Assembly: GCA_036501825.1 (NCBI GenBank) | Contig: DASXZP010000005.1 | Span: 62,001 to 126,000 of the forward strand | From: JAFECT01 sp036501825 | GTDB taxonomy: Bacteria > Pseudomonadota > Alphaproteobacteria > Caulobacterales > Caulobacteraceae | Length of the DNA stretch: 64,000 bases | Direction: 5' to 3' | In this document: positions 24,676-32,427 of the stretch, piece by piece | How the letters are laid out: each line of letters begins with the position of its first letter | Position numbering within the stretch: the first letter of the stretch is position 1 | Position numbers and translations under genes: made by a program | The notes under the pieces: model-generated | Databases searched by the model: none | What the model was told of the DNA's origin: nothing | The model's input: the letters and a program-made list of their open reading frames with translations, nothing else

Positions 24676-25052
24676 TTCGTGTTGACGCTCGGCGTGCCGC
24701 CGCGGTGGCGCGGCACGATGCACAGACGCTTGCCGCCGACCTGGACGTCATTCAGCGTGCCGGTCTTCAGCGACTGCTTCATCGCCTGCGATGCGGCCGA
24801 GCTGGACTCCGCGGGGCTCTCACCGGCGGCGCAGACCGGGGCGGTCACCGCTGTGGTTCCCTCCTGGCAGGAGCAGGTGGTCGCGTCCCCCACGTCGACG
24901 CCGGGCCGGCAGATCGCCTGGTGGCGCTGCCCCTCGCTATCGACGCAGACGGTCATCTGCGGACCGGCGGGCTTGGAGCCGGGACTCTGGGCCGTGGCCG
25001 ACACCGCGACGAGGCCGGCGGCGGCGACGAAAGTCAGGATCATGGCGCGCAT
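24672..25052 (-). CDS. exported Cys-containing protein (126 aa), unknown
   Basis: A small exported protein with a Sec signal (MRAMILTFVAAAGLVAVSATAQ) and AAAGGAG 8 nt before the ATG. The mature part has Cys residues in VCVDSEGQRH, AICRPG, TCSCQEGT, PVCAAGE and LCIVPRH, suggesting a disulfide-stabilised periplasmic protein. I do not recognise a family. It converges with paaZ. Confidence 0.6.
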   Translation of the reverse strand: MRAMILTFVAAAGLVAVSATAQSPGSKPAGPQMTVCVDSEGQRHQAICRPGVDVGDATTCSCQEGTTAVTAPVCAAGESPAESSSAASQAMKQSLKTGTLNDVQVGGKRLCIVPRHRGGTPSVNTN

Positions 25053-25166
25053 GGGAGCGCTCCTTTCGTTTGCCGGGGCCCAGTATGGCGCTTCAGGCTT
25101 AATGGTCCGTGCCCTTACGCGCGCCTTGCGCTAGAGGGGCTCAACCGTTCAGCCCCGGAGCCGCCC

Positions 25167-25808
25167 ATGGCCGAATCCCTCCCCGCGGACATCTTCACCG
25201 AGCAGGAAGGCGTCGACGACGACACGCTGGCCAACCTCGGGCCGCTGCGCGCCCTGGCCGGGATCTGGGAGGGCGACAAGAGCCTGGACGTGAACCCCTA
25301 TATCCACGAGCCGCGCCGCCAGCCCTACGTGGAACGGATCGAGCTGCAGCCGTGCGACCCCCAGTCGAACGGGCCTCAGGTGCTCTACGGCCTGCGCTAC
25401 CACACCCATATCGTGAAGCCCGGCGAGATCGAGACCTATCACGACCAGGTCGGCTACTGGCTGTGGGACCCGGCCGGCGAAACCATCATCCACACCCTGA
25501 CCATCCCGCGCGGCCAAGCGGTGCTCGCGCTGGGCAAGGCGACGGCCGACGCGACCCGGTTCGAGGTGTCCGCCGTACGCGGATCGACCACCAACGGCAT
25601 CGTCTCCGGCCCCTTCCTCGACGCGGCCTTCCGCACCGACGCCTTCCGCATGGTGGTTACGGTCAATCCGGACGGCTCATGGAGCTATTTCGAAGAGACG
25701 ACGCTGAAGGTCCACGGCCGCGAGGAACCCTTCGCCCACACCGACCGCAACACCCTGCACAAGGTCGCCGAGCCGACCCCCAATCCCCTGGCGCGCGAAA
25801 ATCCCTGA
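25167..25808 (+). CDS. nitrobindin-like heme-binding beta-barrel protein
   Basis: A 213-aa protein resembling the FABP-like/nitrobindin (DUF1794) family: a ten-stranded barrel that binds heme b and reacts with nitric oxide or peroxynitrite. Family-like points are LGPLRALAGIWEGD at the start, GYWLWDPAGETIIHTLTIPRGQAVLALG in the middle (in part GYWLWDPAGETIIHT), and a His near the C-terminus (NTLHKV) at the place of the heme ligand. The usual Gly-x-Trp-x-Gly-x-Gly motif is changed to GIWEGD. The start is the ATG at 25167 after CCGGAG; the longer upstream frame overlaps another gene. Confidence 0.75.
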   Translation: MAESLPADIFTEQEGVDDDTLANLGPLRALAGIWEGDKSLDVNPYIHEPRRQPYVERIELQPCDPQSNGPQVLYGLRYHTHIVKPGEIETYHDQVGYWLWDPAGETIIHTLTIPRGQAVLALGKATADATRFEVSAVRGSTTNGIVSGPFLDAAFRTDAFRMVVTVNPDGSWSYFEETTLKVHGREEPFAHTDRNTLHKVAEPTPNPLARENP

Positions 25809-25889
25809 CCTGGTAACGACGCCTGCGCGCTAAGCGGGAACCGGCGCCGTAACTCGCTTGTTGCCTATGCGGCAAACGGGAGGTCGGTC

Positions 25890-27095
25890 GTGATCGAAGG
25901 CGTCATTCGGGACTTTTTCAAACAAGGCTCCATCCAGTTCCTGCTGCCGGGCGGCAAGCGGATCAGCGTCGGCGACCCCGCCGCGCCCGAGGTCGTCGTC
26001 CGCATCCGCGACTATGCGACCGCGCTGCGCATCGCGCGCCGGCCGTCGCTGGCGCTGGGCGAGGCCTATATGGACGGCGGTTTCGAGATCGTCGAAGGCG
26101 ACATCTACGGCTTCCTCGATCTGTTCGGCCGCAACCGCGAACTGAGACCGGTCAAGAGCCCGGGCCCCTTCGCGCGCGTAAAGCGCCTGCTCGACCAGTG
26201 GAACGACCGCAACGCAGCGCGCGCCCACGTCCACTACCACTACGATCTGTCGCTCGATCTCTATCGCAAGTTCCTCGACGAGGACCTGCAATACTCCTGC
26301 GCCTATTTCGATCACCCGGGCGTGTCGCTCGAGGAAGCCCAGGTCGCAAAGAAGCGCCACCTGATCGCCAAGCTCTTGATCGAAGAGAACATGAGCGTGC
26401 TCGACATCGGCTGCGGCTGGGGCGGCCTGGGGCTCTCGCTGGCCGAACACGGCGCACACGTCACCGGCGTAACCCTGTCGGACGAACAGCTCGCCACTGC
26501 GCAGCAACGCGCCAAGGCGCGCGGCTTTGCCGAGCGCGCGGATTTTCGTCTGCAGGACTATCGTGACGTGACCGGGCCGTTCGACCGCATCGTCTCGGTC
26601 GGCATGTTCGAGCACGTGGGCCGGCCGAACTATCAGACCTATTTCGACACCATCGCGCGGCTGTTGAAGGACGACGGCGTTGCGGTGGTCCACTCCATCG
26701 GCCGCAAGGACGGACCGAACACCACCCAACCGTGGATCGCCAAGTACATCTTCCCCGGCGGCTATATCCCCGCCCTGTCCGAGGTTCTGCCCCACATCGA
26801 ACGCGCGGGCCTGTGGGTTAGCGACGTGGAGATCCTGCGGCTGCACTACGCCGAAACCCTGCGCGAATGGCGCCGGCGTTTCACCGCGCGACGCGCCGAA
26901 ATCGTGGCGCTCTATGACGAGCGCTTCTGCCGGATGTGGGAGTTCTATCTGGCGTCCAGCGAGATCGCCTTCCGCTATTGCGGCCACATGGTCTTCCAGC
27001 TGCAACTGACCAAGCGCGTCGATGCGGTGCCGATCACCCGCGACTACATCGAGGCGTTCGAACACGGCGCCGTGCGCCGCCGCAGAGTGGCCTGA
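25890..27095 (+). CDS. cfa: cyclopropane-fatty-acyl-phospholipid synthase
   Basis: A 401-aa SAM-dependent methyltransferase that adds a methylene bridge to unsaturated acyl chains in membrane phospholipids. The N-terminal lipid-binding domain (1-~105) holds the LALGEAYMDGGFEIVEGD block; the SAM motif is VLDIGCGWGGLGLSLAEHG at ~170; HVHYHYDLSLDLYRKFLD and YSCAYF line the active site; FEHVGRPNY and the C-terminal FYLASSEIAFR follow. The start is a GTG at 25890 after GGGAGG. A shorter paralogue lies at 49622 in the sigma-E island. Confidence 0.92.
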   Translation: MIEGVIRDFFKQGSIQFLLPGGKRISVGDPAAPEVVVRIRDYATALRIARRPSLALGEAYMDGGFEIVEGDIYGFLDLFGRNRELRPVKSPGPFARVKRLLDQWNDRNAARAHVHYHYDLSLDLYRKFLDEDLQYSCAYFDHPGVSLEEAQVAKKRHLIAKLLIEENMSVLDIGCGWGGLGLSLAEHGAHVTGVTLSDEQLATAQQRAKARGFAERADFRLQDYRDVTGPFDRIVSVGMFEHVGRPNYQTYFDTIARLLKDDGVAVVHSIGRKDGPNTTQPWIAKYIFPGGYIPALSEVLPHIERAGLWVSDVEILRLHYAETLREWRRRFTARRAEIVALYDERFCRMWEFYLASSEIAFRYCGHMVFQLQLTKRVDAVPITRDYIEAFEHGAVRRRRVA

Positions 27096-27116
27096 CCACT
27101 CGCCTGAGCGGCGAAG

Positions 27117-27145
27117 TTGACAGGGGCCGGCGCTCCGCATAATAG
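27117..27145 (+). promoter_or_regulatory. near-consensus sigma-70 promoter for the 78-aa gene
   Basis: TTGACA (27117-27122) and TAATAG (27140-27145) are separated by 17 bp. The expected start of transcription, ~7 bp downstream, coincides with the ATG at 27154, so the transcript would be leaderless or nearly so. Confidence 0.7.
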
Positions 27146-27153
27146 TTTGCCGC

Positions 27154-27390
27154 ATGGTGAACTATACGGCTGAAACCCGTGCCGCCGCCATTTTCTTCGC
27201 GCTCGCCGCGTCGGTTGCAGCCGGTTGGGCTCAGCACGCCCTGTCGCCCCAGGACGGTCCGTCATCCGGACTGTCGCCGGTCGCAAGCTTGGCCGCCGGA
27301 CGGCCGATCGATCGCATCTGCACCGCCGGGCGCCACGCCGCGCCCGTGCATCCGCTGCTGGCCCTGAAAACCGGGATGAGCGGGAAATAG
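27154..27390 (+). CDS. small protein of unknown function, probably leaderless mRNA
   Basis: A 78-aa frame with a hydrophobic N-terminal segment (AAIFFALAASVAAGW) that could be a signal or anchor, followed by a Pro/Ser/Ala-rich tail with one Cys. There is no ribosome site, but a strong promoter ends 8 bp upstream. No family recognised. The gene sits between cfa and the first secretin, converging on the latter with a 4-bp gap. Short length leaves some doubt. Confidence 0.5.
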   Translation: MVNYTAETRAAAIFFALAASVAAGWAQHALSPQDGPSSGLSPVASLAAGRPIDRICTAGRHAAPVHPLLALKTGMSGK

Positions 27391-27394
27391 GACC

Positions 27395-28930
27395 TCAGTT
27401 CGCCTTGCTGAGCGCCTCGGCCGCCGCCGCCGCATCCGCGTCGCCGCGCACGACGTGCGGCGTGACCACGATGTAGAGTTGGGTCTTCGACAGCGTGCTG
27501 GTGCGCGCGTGGAACAGATTACCCAGGATCGGCGCGTCGCCCGCAATCGGCAGCTTCGAATTGCTGTTCAACTGATTCTCTTCGGTCAGGCCGCCGATCA
27601 CGAAGGCTTCGCCGTCCTTCACCGTCGCCGAAGTCGAGGCCTCGCGCTGGCTGATGGTCGGATAGCCTTGCGAGGTGCCGGTCACGCTGGAGACTTCGCA
27701 GAACACGTGGCTGGTGACGAAGCCGTCATCGGAGATGCGCGGCGCGATCTGCAGCGTCACGCCGACGTTCACGTACTGCACCTGTTGCGACACCGCGTTC
27801 ACGCCTGACAACGCGATGGAGGTCAGGATCGGTAGGGCGTCGCCGGTGATGATCTTCGCGGTGCCGCCGCTCTGCGCCGAGATGCGCGGCCGCGAGATGA
27901 TCCGGCCGTTGCCCTTGGTCACCTGCGCGGCGATCGCGGCCTGCAGCGAGATGCTGGCCAGGCCCTTCGAACTGCCGAACTGGGCGGTGTTGTACTGGCC
28001 CGACTGGTAAGAGGCGACGGCGATCTGGTTGCTGGCGTTGTTGAAGTTCAGGCCGAGGTTCTTCGCCCCGGTCTCGGTCAGCTCCACGAAGGTGGTTTCG
28101 AGGATGACGCTGGTGACCGGCACGTCGAGCTTGGCGATCTTGGCCTTCAGCCGCGCGATCCGTTCGGGCGAGCCGCGCAGGATGATGGCGTTCAGGCGCC
28201 GGTCGATGCCGATGGCTTCGTCCACCGACTGGCCGATCGGATCGCTGGGCTGCACCGAGCCGGGCGACACGCCGTTCGGCTGTTGCGGCGCCTGGTAGGA
28301 TCCGCCGACGCCGGCGGAGCCGAACGCCGGCTCCTGCGGGGTGAAGCTGTCGTTGGGTTTCACCGACAGGCCGTCGGTCAGCAGGCCCACGATCTCGCTG
28401 ACGTCCGCGTACTTCAGCGGCACCACCTCGAAACCGTCCTGACCCAGGCTGCGGTCCTCGTAGGCCGGCAGCGCGCTCGCCGCCTGCGCCGTCGCGGCGG
28501 CCTTGGCGGGCAGGATGTCGATGGTCAGCGAACGCGTCGAACCCGGTGTCGCGTTGAGATGGATCGGCTGGGTGCCGGTCAGGCTGACGGTCAAGGCGCC
28601 GTTCGGGCCCTGGGCAAAGGCCATGGACGCGAGCAGGCCCTGCGGCCCGTTCGGCGCCCGCGCGCTGGAATTGCGCACCGCGCCGGCAAAGACCAGCGTG
28701 TCCACCCCTGCGTCGTTGGCGGTGACCGCAAAGGTCGGCAGGATCTTGTTGAAGGTGAGGACCACATGGGTCTTGCCGTCGGGCGTGGCGCTGACGTCGA
28801 CGCCGGTCAGGCCCGCCGGGCCGGGCGCAGTGGATTCGGCGTGGGCGAGCGGGGCGCACCCGAGCGCCAGCGTCGCCGCGAGCGCGGTGACATGTCCCGA
28901 TCCGAACCGGCCGTTTTTGCGAACCATCAT
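27395..28930 (-). CDS. secretin-family outer-membrane channel protein (copy 1)
   Basis: A 511-aa protein with a signal peptide (~1-31), an AMIN-like beta domain (~40-140), a secretin N-domain (~165-285: FEVVPLKYADVSEIVGLL, RLNAIILRGSPERIARLKAKI in part) and the secretin pore domain (~300-495: GRIISRPRISAQSGGTAKI, VGVTLQIAPRISDDGF, GEAFVIGGLTEEN, KTQLYIVVTPHVVR). Secretins form gated rings for type II secretion, type IV pili or phage-like export. No inner-membrane partner, ATPase or pseudopilin gene lies nearby. A close paralogue lies 111 bp upstream. Confidence 0.85.
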   Translation of the reverse strand: MMVRKNGRFGSGHVTALAATLALGCAPLAHAESTAPGPAGLTGVDVSATPDGKTHVVLTFNKILPTFAVTANDAGVDTLVFAGAVRNSSARAPNGPQGLLASMAFAQGPNGALTVSLTGTQPIHLNATPGSTRSLTIDILPAKAAATAQAASALPAYEDRSLGQDGFEVVPLKYADVSEIVGLLTDGLSVKPNDSFTPQEPAFGSAGVGGSYQAPQQPNGVSPGSVQPSDPIGQSVDEAIGIDRRLNAIILRGSPERIARLKAKIAKLDVPVTSVILETTFVELTETGAKNLGLNFNNASNQIAVASYQSGQYNTAQFGSSKGLASISLQAAIAAQVTKGNGRIISRPRISAQSGGTAKIITGDALPILTSIALSGVNAVSQQVQYVNVGVTLQIAPRISDDGFVTSHVFCEVSSVTGTSQGYPTISQREASTSATVKDGEAFVIGGLTEENQLNSNSKLPIAGDAPILGNLFHARTSTLSKTQLYIVVTPHVVRGDADAAAAAEALSKAN

Positions 28931-29041
28931 GACGCCGCCTTGGCCTTTAACGCGGGCCGGACCTGAAATCCGCCGCGACTATGGGAACCCGAACCCGGGA
29001 GGAAAATCCTGAAGCTTGCCGCGCGACCACCCATCACAACC

Positions 29042-30604
29042 TCAATTCGCCTTGTTGAGGACATCAGCGGCGAACGCCGCGTCCGCGCCGTCGCCGCGCA
29101 CGATGTGCGGGGTGACCACGATGTAGAGCTGGGTCTTCGACAGAGTGCTCTTGTTCACGTGGAAGAGACCGCCGGCGATCGGAACGTCGCCCGCGATCGG
29201 CAACTTCGAATTGGTCGAGAGCTGGTTTTCTTCGGTCAGACCGCCGATCACGAAGGCCTCGCCGTCCTTCACCGTCGCCGAGGTCGAGGCTTCGCGCTGG
29301 CTGATGGTGGGATAACCCTGCGAGGTGCCGGTCACGCTGGAGACTTCGCAGAACACATGGCTGGTGACGAAGCCGTCATCGGAGATGCGCGGCGCGATCT
29401 GCAGCGTCACGCCGACGTTCACGTACTGCACCTGTTGCGACACCGCGTTCACGCCCGACAGGGCGATGGAGGTCAGGATCGGCAGGGCGTCGCCGGTGAT
29501 GATCTTCGCCGTGCCGCCGCTCTGCGCCGAGATGCGCGGCCGCGAGATGATCCGGCCGTTGCCCTTCTGCACCTGGGCGTAGATGGCGCCCTGCAGCGAG
29601 ACGCTGGCCAGACCCTTCGAGCTGCCGACCTGGGCGGTGTTGTACTGGCCCGACTGGTAGGAGGCGACGGCGATCTGGTTGTTGGCGTTGTTGAAGTCGA
29701 GGCCGAGGTTCTTGGCGCCGGATTCCGTCAACTCAACGAAGGTCGTTTCCAGCACCACGCTGGTGACCGGCACGTCGAGTTTGGCGATCTTGGCCTTGAG
29801 CCGCGCAATGCGCTCGGGCGAGCCGCGCAGGATGATGGCGTTCAGGCGCCGGTCGATGCCGATAGCCTCGTCCACCGACTGCGCGAACGGCTGGTCCGTC
29901 GCGGTCTCCGGCGTCACCGGTTGCGGGGCCTGGTAGGCGCCGCCCATGCCGGCCGAACCGAAGGCGGGCTCGTGCGGGGTGAAGCTGTCGTTGGGCTTCA
30001 CCGACTGGCCGTCGGTGAGCAGGCCCACGATCTCGCTGACGTCGGCGTATTTCAGCGACACGACCTCAAAGCCGTCCTGGCCGGGATCGCGCTCGACATG
30101 CTCGGGCAGAGGGCCGCTCGGGCCCGACATGGTCTGTTGCGCCACCTGGGTGTGCGACTTGCGCCCCATGGTCAGCACGATCACCTTGTCGCCGATCTTG
30201 GTGGCGGTCATGTGCACCGGACCGGCCGTGGTCATGTGCAGGACGAGGATAGTGTCCGCCTGCTCCGGCTGAAGGCTCTTCAGCAGACCCTTGCCGCCCG
30301 GCGGGAGCGTCAGCGAAGGACCGCGCACGGCGGCGAAAGCGATCGACGGCGTGTCGGTGTCGTTCTTGATCAGCTGAAAGCCCGACGCGGTCGAAGCGAA
30401 GGTGAAGGTCAGCTGGACGTCGCCGCTGTCCAGATCGGCGGAGGTGGCGCTGACCAGGACCGCGCCGGCGGACTGGGCGCGGGCGGAGCCCGGCGCCAGG
30501 GCGAAGAGAACCAGGCCCATCAGCACCGGGGTGATCGCCGCGCACAGCCACGCCGCGGCGGCGAAGCCACGGTCCTGCAACGCAATGCGATCGGCCTTGA
30601 ACAA
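29042..30604 (-). CDS. secretin-family outer-membrane channel protein (copy 2)
   Basis: A 520-aa paralogue of the 511-aa secretin directly downstream. From about residue 175 onward the two are nearly identical in protein and DNA, while the first ~170 residues (signal and AMIN-like domain) are very different. Domain order is the same: long signal/anchor (1-~43), beta domain, N-domain, secretin pore (PRISAQSGGTAKIITGD, GEAFVIGGLTEENQL). The start is a TTG at 30604 with a GGGTGG upstream; other starts are possible. The two genes read in the same direction and likely form an operon. Confidence 0.83.
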   Translation of the reverse strand: MFKADRIALQDRGFAAAAWLCAAITPVLMGLVLFALAPGSARAQSAGAVLVSATSADLDSGDVQLTFTFASTASGFQLIKNDTDTPSIAFAAVRGPSLTLPPGGKGLLKSLQPEQADTILVLHMTTAGPVHMTATKIGDKVIVLTMGRKSHTQVAQQTMSGPSGPLPEHVERDPGQDGFEVVSLKYADVSEIVGLLTDGQSVKPNDSFTPHEPAFGSAGMGGAYQAPQPVTPETATDQPFAQSVDEAIGIDRRLNAIILRGSPERIARLKAKIAKLDVPVTSVVLETTFVELTESGAKNLGLDFNNANNQIAVASYQSGQYNTAQVGSSKGLASVSLQGAIYAQVQKGNGRIISRPRISAQSGGTAKIITGDALPILTSIALSGVNAVSQQVQYVNVGVTLQIAPRISDDGFVTSHVFCEVSSVTGTSQGYPTISQREASTSATVKDGEAFVIGGLTEENQLSTNSKLPIAGDVPIAGGLFHVNKSTLSKTQLYIVVTPHIVRGDGADAAFAADVLNKAN

Positions 30605-30672
30605 GGATCCACCCCGATTGGATCGTTACGCTGGAACTGAACGGGTGTCCGCACATGGACCCCCGATAAAGC

Positions 30673-30706
30673 TCCGGCCAGAGGGCGTATTGCCGCTCTG
30701 GCCGGA
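30673..30706 (-). terminator. hairpin terminator after the S53 protease gene
   Basis: An 11-bp perfect stem (TCCGGCCAGAG/CTCTGGCCGGA) with a 12-nt loop lies 29 bp beyond the protease stop. In the reading direction it is followed by GCTTTATC rather than a full T-run, so termination may be partial. It also separates this gene from the secretin pair downstream. Confidence 0.6.
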
Positions 30707-30734
30707 ACCGAAGCCTTACAGAAGCTCGACCGTA

Positions 30735-31949
30735 TTAGAAGGGCGAGGTCCCGTGGGGCGTACCAAGGCCGGTCGGGCCGTCGTAACCCGTGCCGGCGGT
30801 GCAGAAGTAGGTGCCGCCGCACGAGCCGTTGTGGCCGCCGGTCACGTCGTTCACGACAGCGTGGTTGCCGCCGTAAATTTCGTAGGTCAGCTCGGCGCCT
30901 TCACCGGTGTAGTTGCCGGAGGAGCCGATCATGCCGCCGATCAGAGGCGCCGCAACCGAGGTGCCGCCGAAGACGAGCCAGGACGAGTGGAAGCCGAAGT
31001 TCGCCGGGCCGTAGACGGCCACGCCGGTGTTCGGGTCAGCGACGGCCGACACGTCCGCTTCCATGCGCTTGGAGCAGAGCGAGTCGGTCACGCCGGTCTG
31101 CCACGCGGGCTTGGCGTAGATGCTGGAGCAGCCGCTGCCGCCGCCGTTCCAGGCGGTTTCAGTCCAGCCGCGGGTCGAGCCGTCCTTCACCAGGTGCGTG
31201 CCGCCGACCGCGATCACTTCCGGATCGGTGGCCGGGAACTGCGCGCCGAAGCCTTCGTCGCCGGTGGAGGCGGTGATGGCGATGCCGGGGTGTTCATAGG
31301 CCGACTCGTCGGTTTGCGAGCCGCCTTCGCCGCCGCCGTAGCTGTTCGACACGACGGTCGCGCCGTTGTTGATCGCGACGTTCACCGCGGTCGCGAGGTT
31401 GGCGTTGCCGTTGTTGTTGGCTTCGACCAGCAGGATTTTGCAGTTCGGGCACATGGCGCTGACCATGTCGAGGTCGAGCGCGGTTTCATCGGCCCAGCCC
31501 GAGTCCTGAGCTGGATAGGGGCCGGCGCGGCCGCCCTGGTTCAGCTTACGGAAGCAGCCGTTCGCCGTGGTGCAGGTGGGCAGGCCGTACTGCGAGCGAT
31601 AGACCTGCAGGTCGGCTTCGGCGTTGTTGTAGCCGAAGGCGTCGACGATGCCGACGGTCACGCCCGTACCGCCGGTGGCGGAGGTGGCGTAAGCCGAGTG
31701 CAGATCCGACGGGCTCCAGCCGTTCGGCGTGATCGCCGGGGCGGTCGTCTTGACCTTGAAGTTGCCACTGGAGTCGGTGACCACGTGCGCATGGCAGCGC
31801 GCCATGCCGGTCGATTGGGTGTCGCCGCATACCGACACGGTGAAGACTTGGCCGTCCGCGTGGACGGTGTGCGTTTGGGCGGAGGCGACAGACGCTCCCC
31901 CAAGAGCGATGGCTGTGGAGAACAGCGCCGTGGTTAGAAACCGATACAT
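30735..31949 (-). CDS. exported sedolisin-type serine-carboxyl peptidase (family S53)
   Basis: A 404-aa secreted protease. After a signal peptide (~1-25) the S53 catalytic set is visible: Glu155 and Asp159 in ADETALDLDM, oxyanion Asp231 in STGDEGFG, and nucleophile Ser331 in FGGTSVAAP. The C-terminal calcium site is present (NDVTGGHNG and GTGYDGPTG). Sedolisins act on proteins at acidic pH. The usual ~180-residue propeptide is missing; only ~50 residues lie between the signal and the catalytic domain. Cys pairs are numerous. RBS AGGAAGG lies 5 nt before the ATG; a hairpin follows the stop. Confidence 0.85.
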   Translation of the reverse strand: MYRFLTTALFSTAIALGGASVASAQTHTVHADGQVFTVSVCGDTQSTGMARCHAHVVTDSSGNFKVKTTAPAITPNGWSPSDLHSAYATSATGGTGVTVGIVDAFGYNNAEADLQVYRSQYGLPTCTTANGCFRKLNQGGRAGPYPAQDSGWADETALDLDMVSAMCPNCKILLVEANNNGNANLATAVNVAINNGATVVSNSYGGGEGGSQTDESAYEHPGIAITASTGDEGFGAQFPATDPEVIAVGGTHLVKDGSTRGWTETAWNGGGSGCSSIYAKPAWQTGVTDSLCSKRMEADVSAVADPNTGVAVYGPANFGFHSSWLVFGGTSVAAPLIGGMIGSSGNYTGEGAELTYEIYGGNHAVVNDVTGGHNGSCGGTYFCTAGTGYDGPTGLGTPHGTSPF

Positions 31950-32427
31950 GTCACCTTCCTGCTGCGTGAGTTGGACTCGAGAAATAACTTAGCCACCCGT
32001 GTTGTCTTCGTATGAAGATCCTTGGTGAATCTCCAAGACTCCACAGGTCACCGAAAAGACTAGACGGAACCCCCTCCGACCTCTGGGCCCTCACGTCGCG
32101 CGCGAGTTATTTGTCAGCCCAGTGTAGTTGAAGCCAGCATTGGACTTGGTTAACGCCCTGTCAAGAAGGCGTCCCGAAGCAGATTGTCAGGGTCTGCGCC
32201 ACAATTCCCGCACCGGGCGAACCGGCGGCTTTCGCCCCGTTTCACCGGTCCGCGCGTGCTCGCCCCTCCAACGTCGCCCCGTGCGCGCGAAAATGCGGCA
32301 AAGCCGCGAGTCGCGCAAGGTCGGCCGACGATCAGGTTCGGCGAAAACCAATCTTTCTACGGCTTTCAGAAGCGGAAAGCCGCTCGCCTGAAACACGAAA
32401 AGCACACGCGAGCGGCGACAAGACGTC
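31950..32427. other. 478-bp intergenic region without a credible gene
   Basis: Lies between the S53 start and the end of the E2 gene. The first ~100 bp must hold the protease promoter, though no strong boxes are evident. Two small hairpins are visible: GGGCGAA/TTCGCCC (32215-32221, 32231-32237) and CGGCTTTC/GAAAGCCG (32360-32367, 32375-32382). The second follows the E2 stop by ~45 bp in the direction of that operon and may help termination. Two overlapping 87-codon frames here are Arg/Ser-rich without ribosome sites and look non-coding. Confidence 0.6.

Noticed and set aside
27395..30604. Reading the two secretins as a full type II secretion or type IV pilus locus
   Set aside because: No ATPase, inner-membrane platform, prepilin or prepilin peptidase gene is present in the flanking 20 kb on either side.
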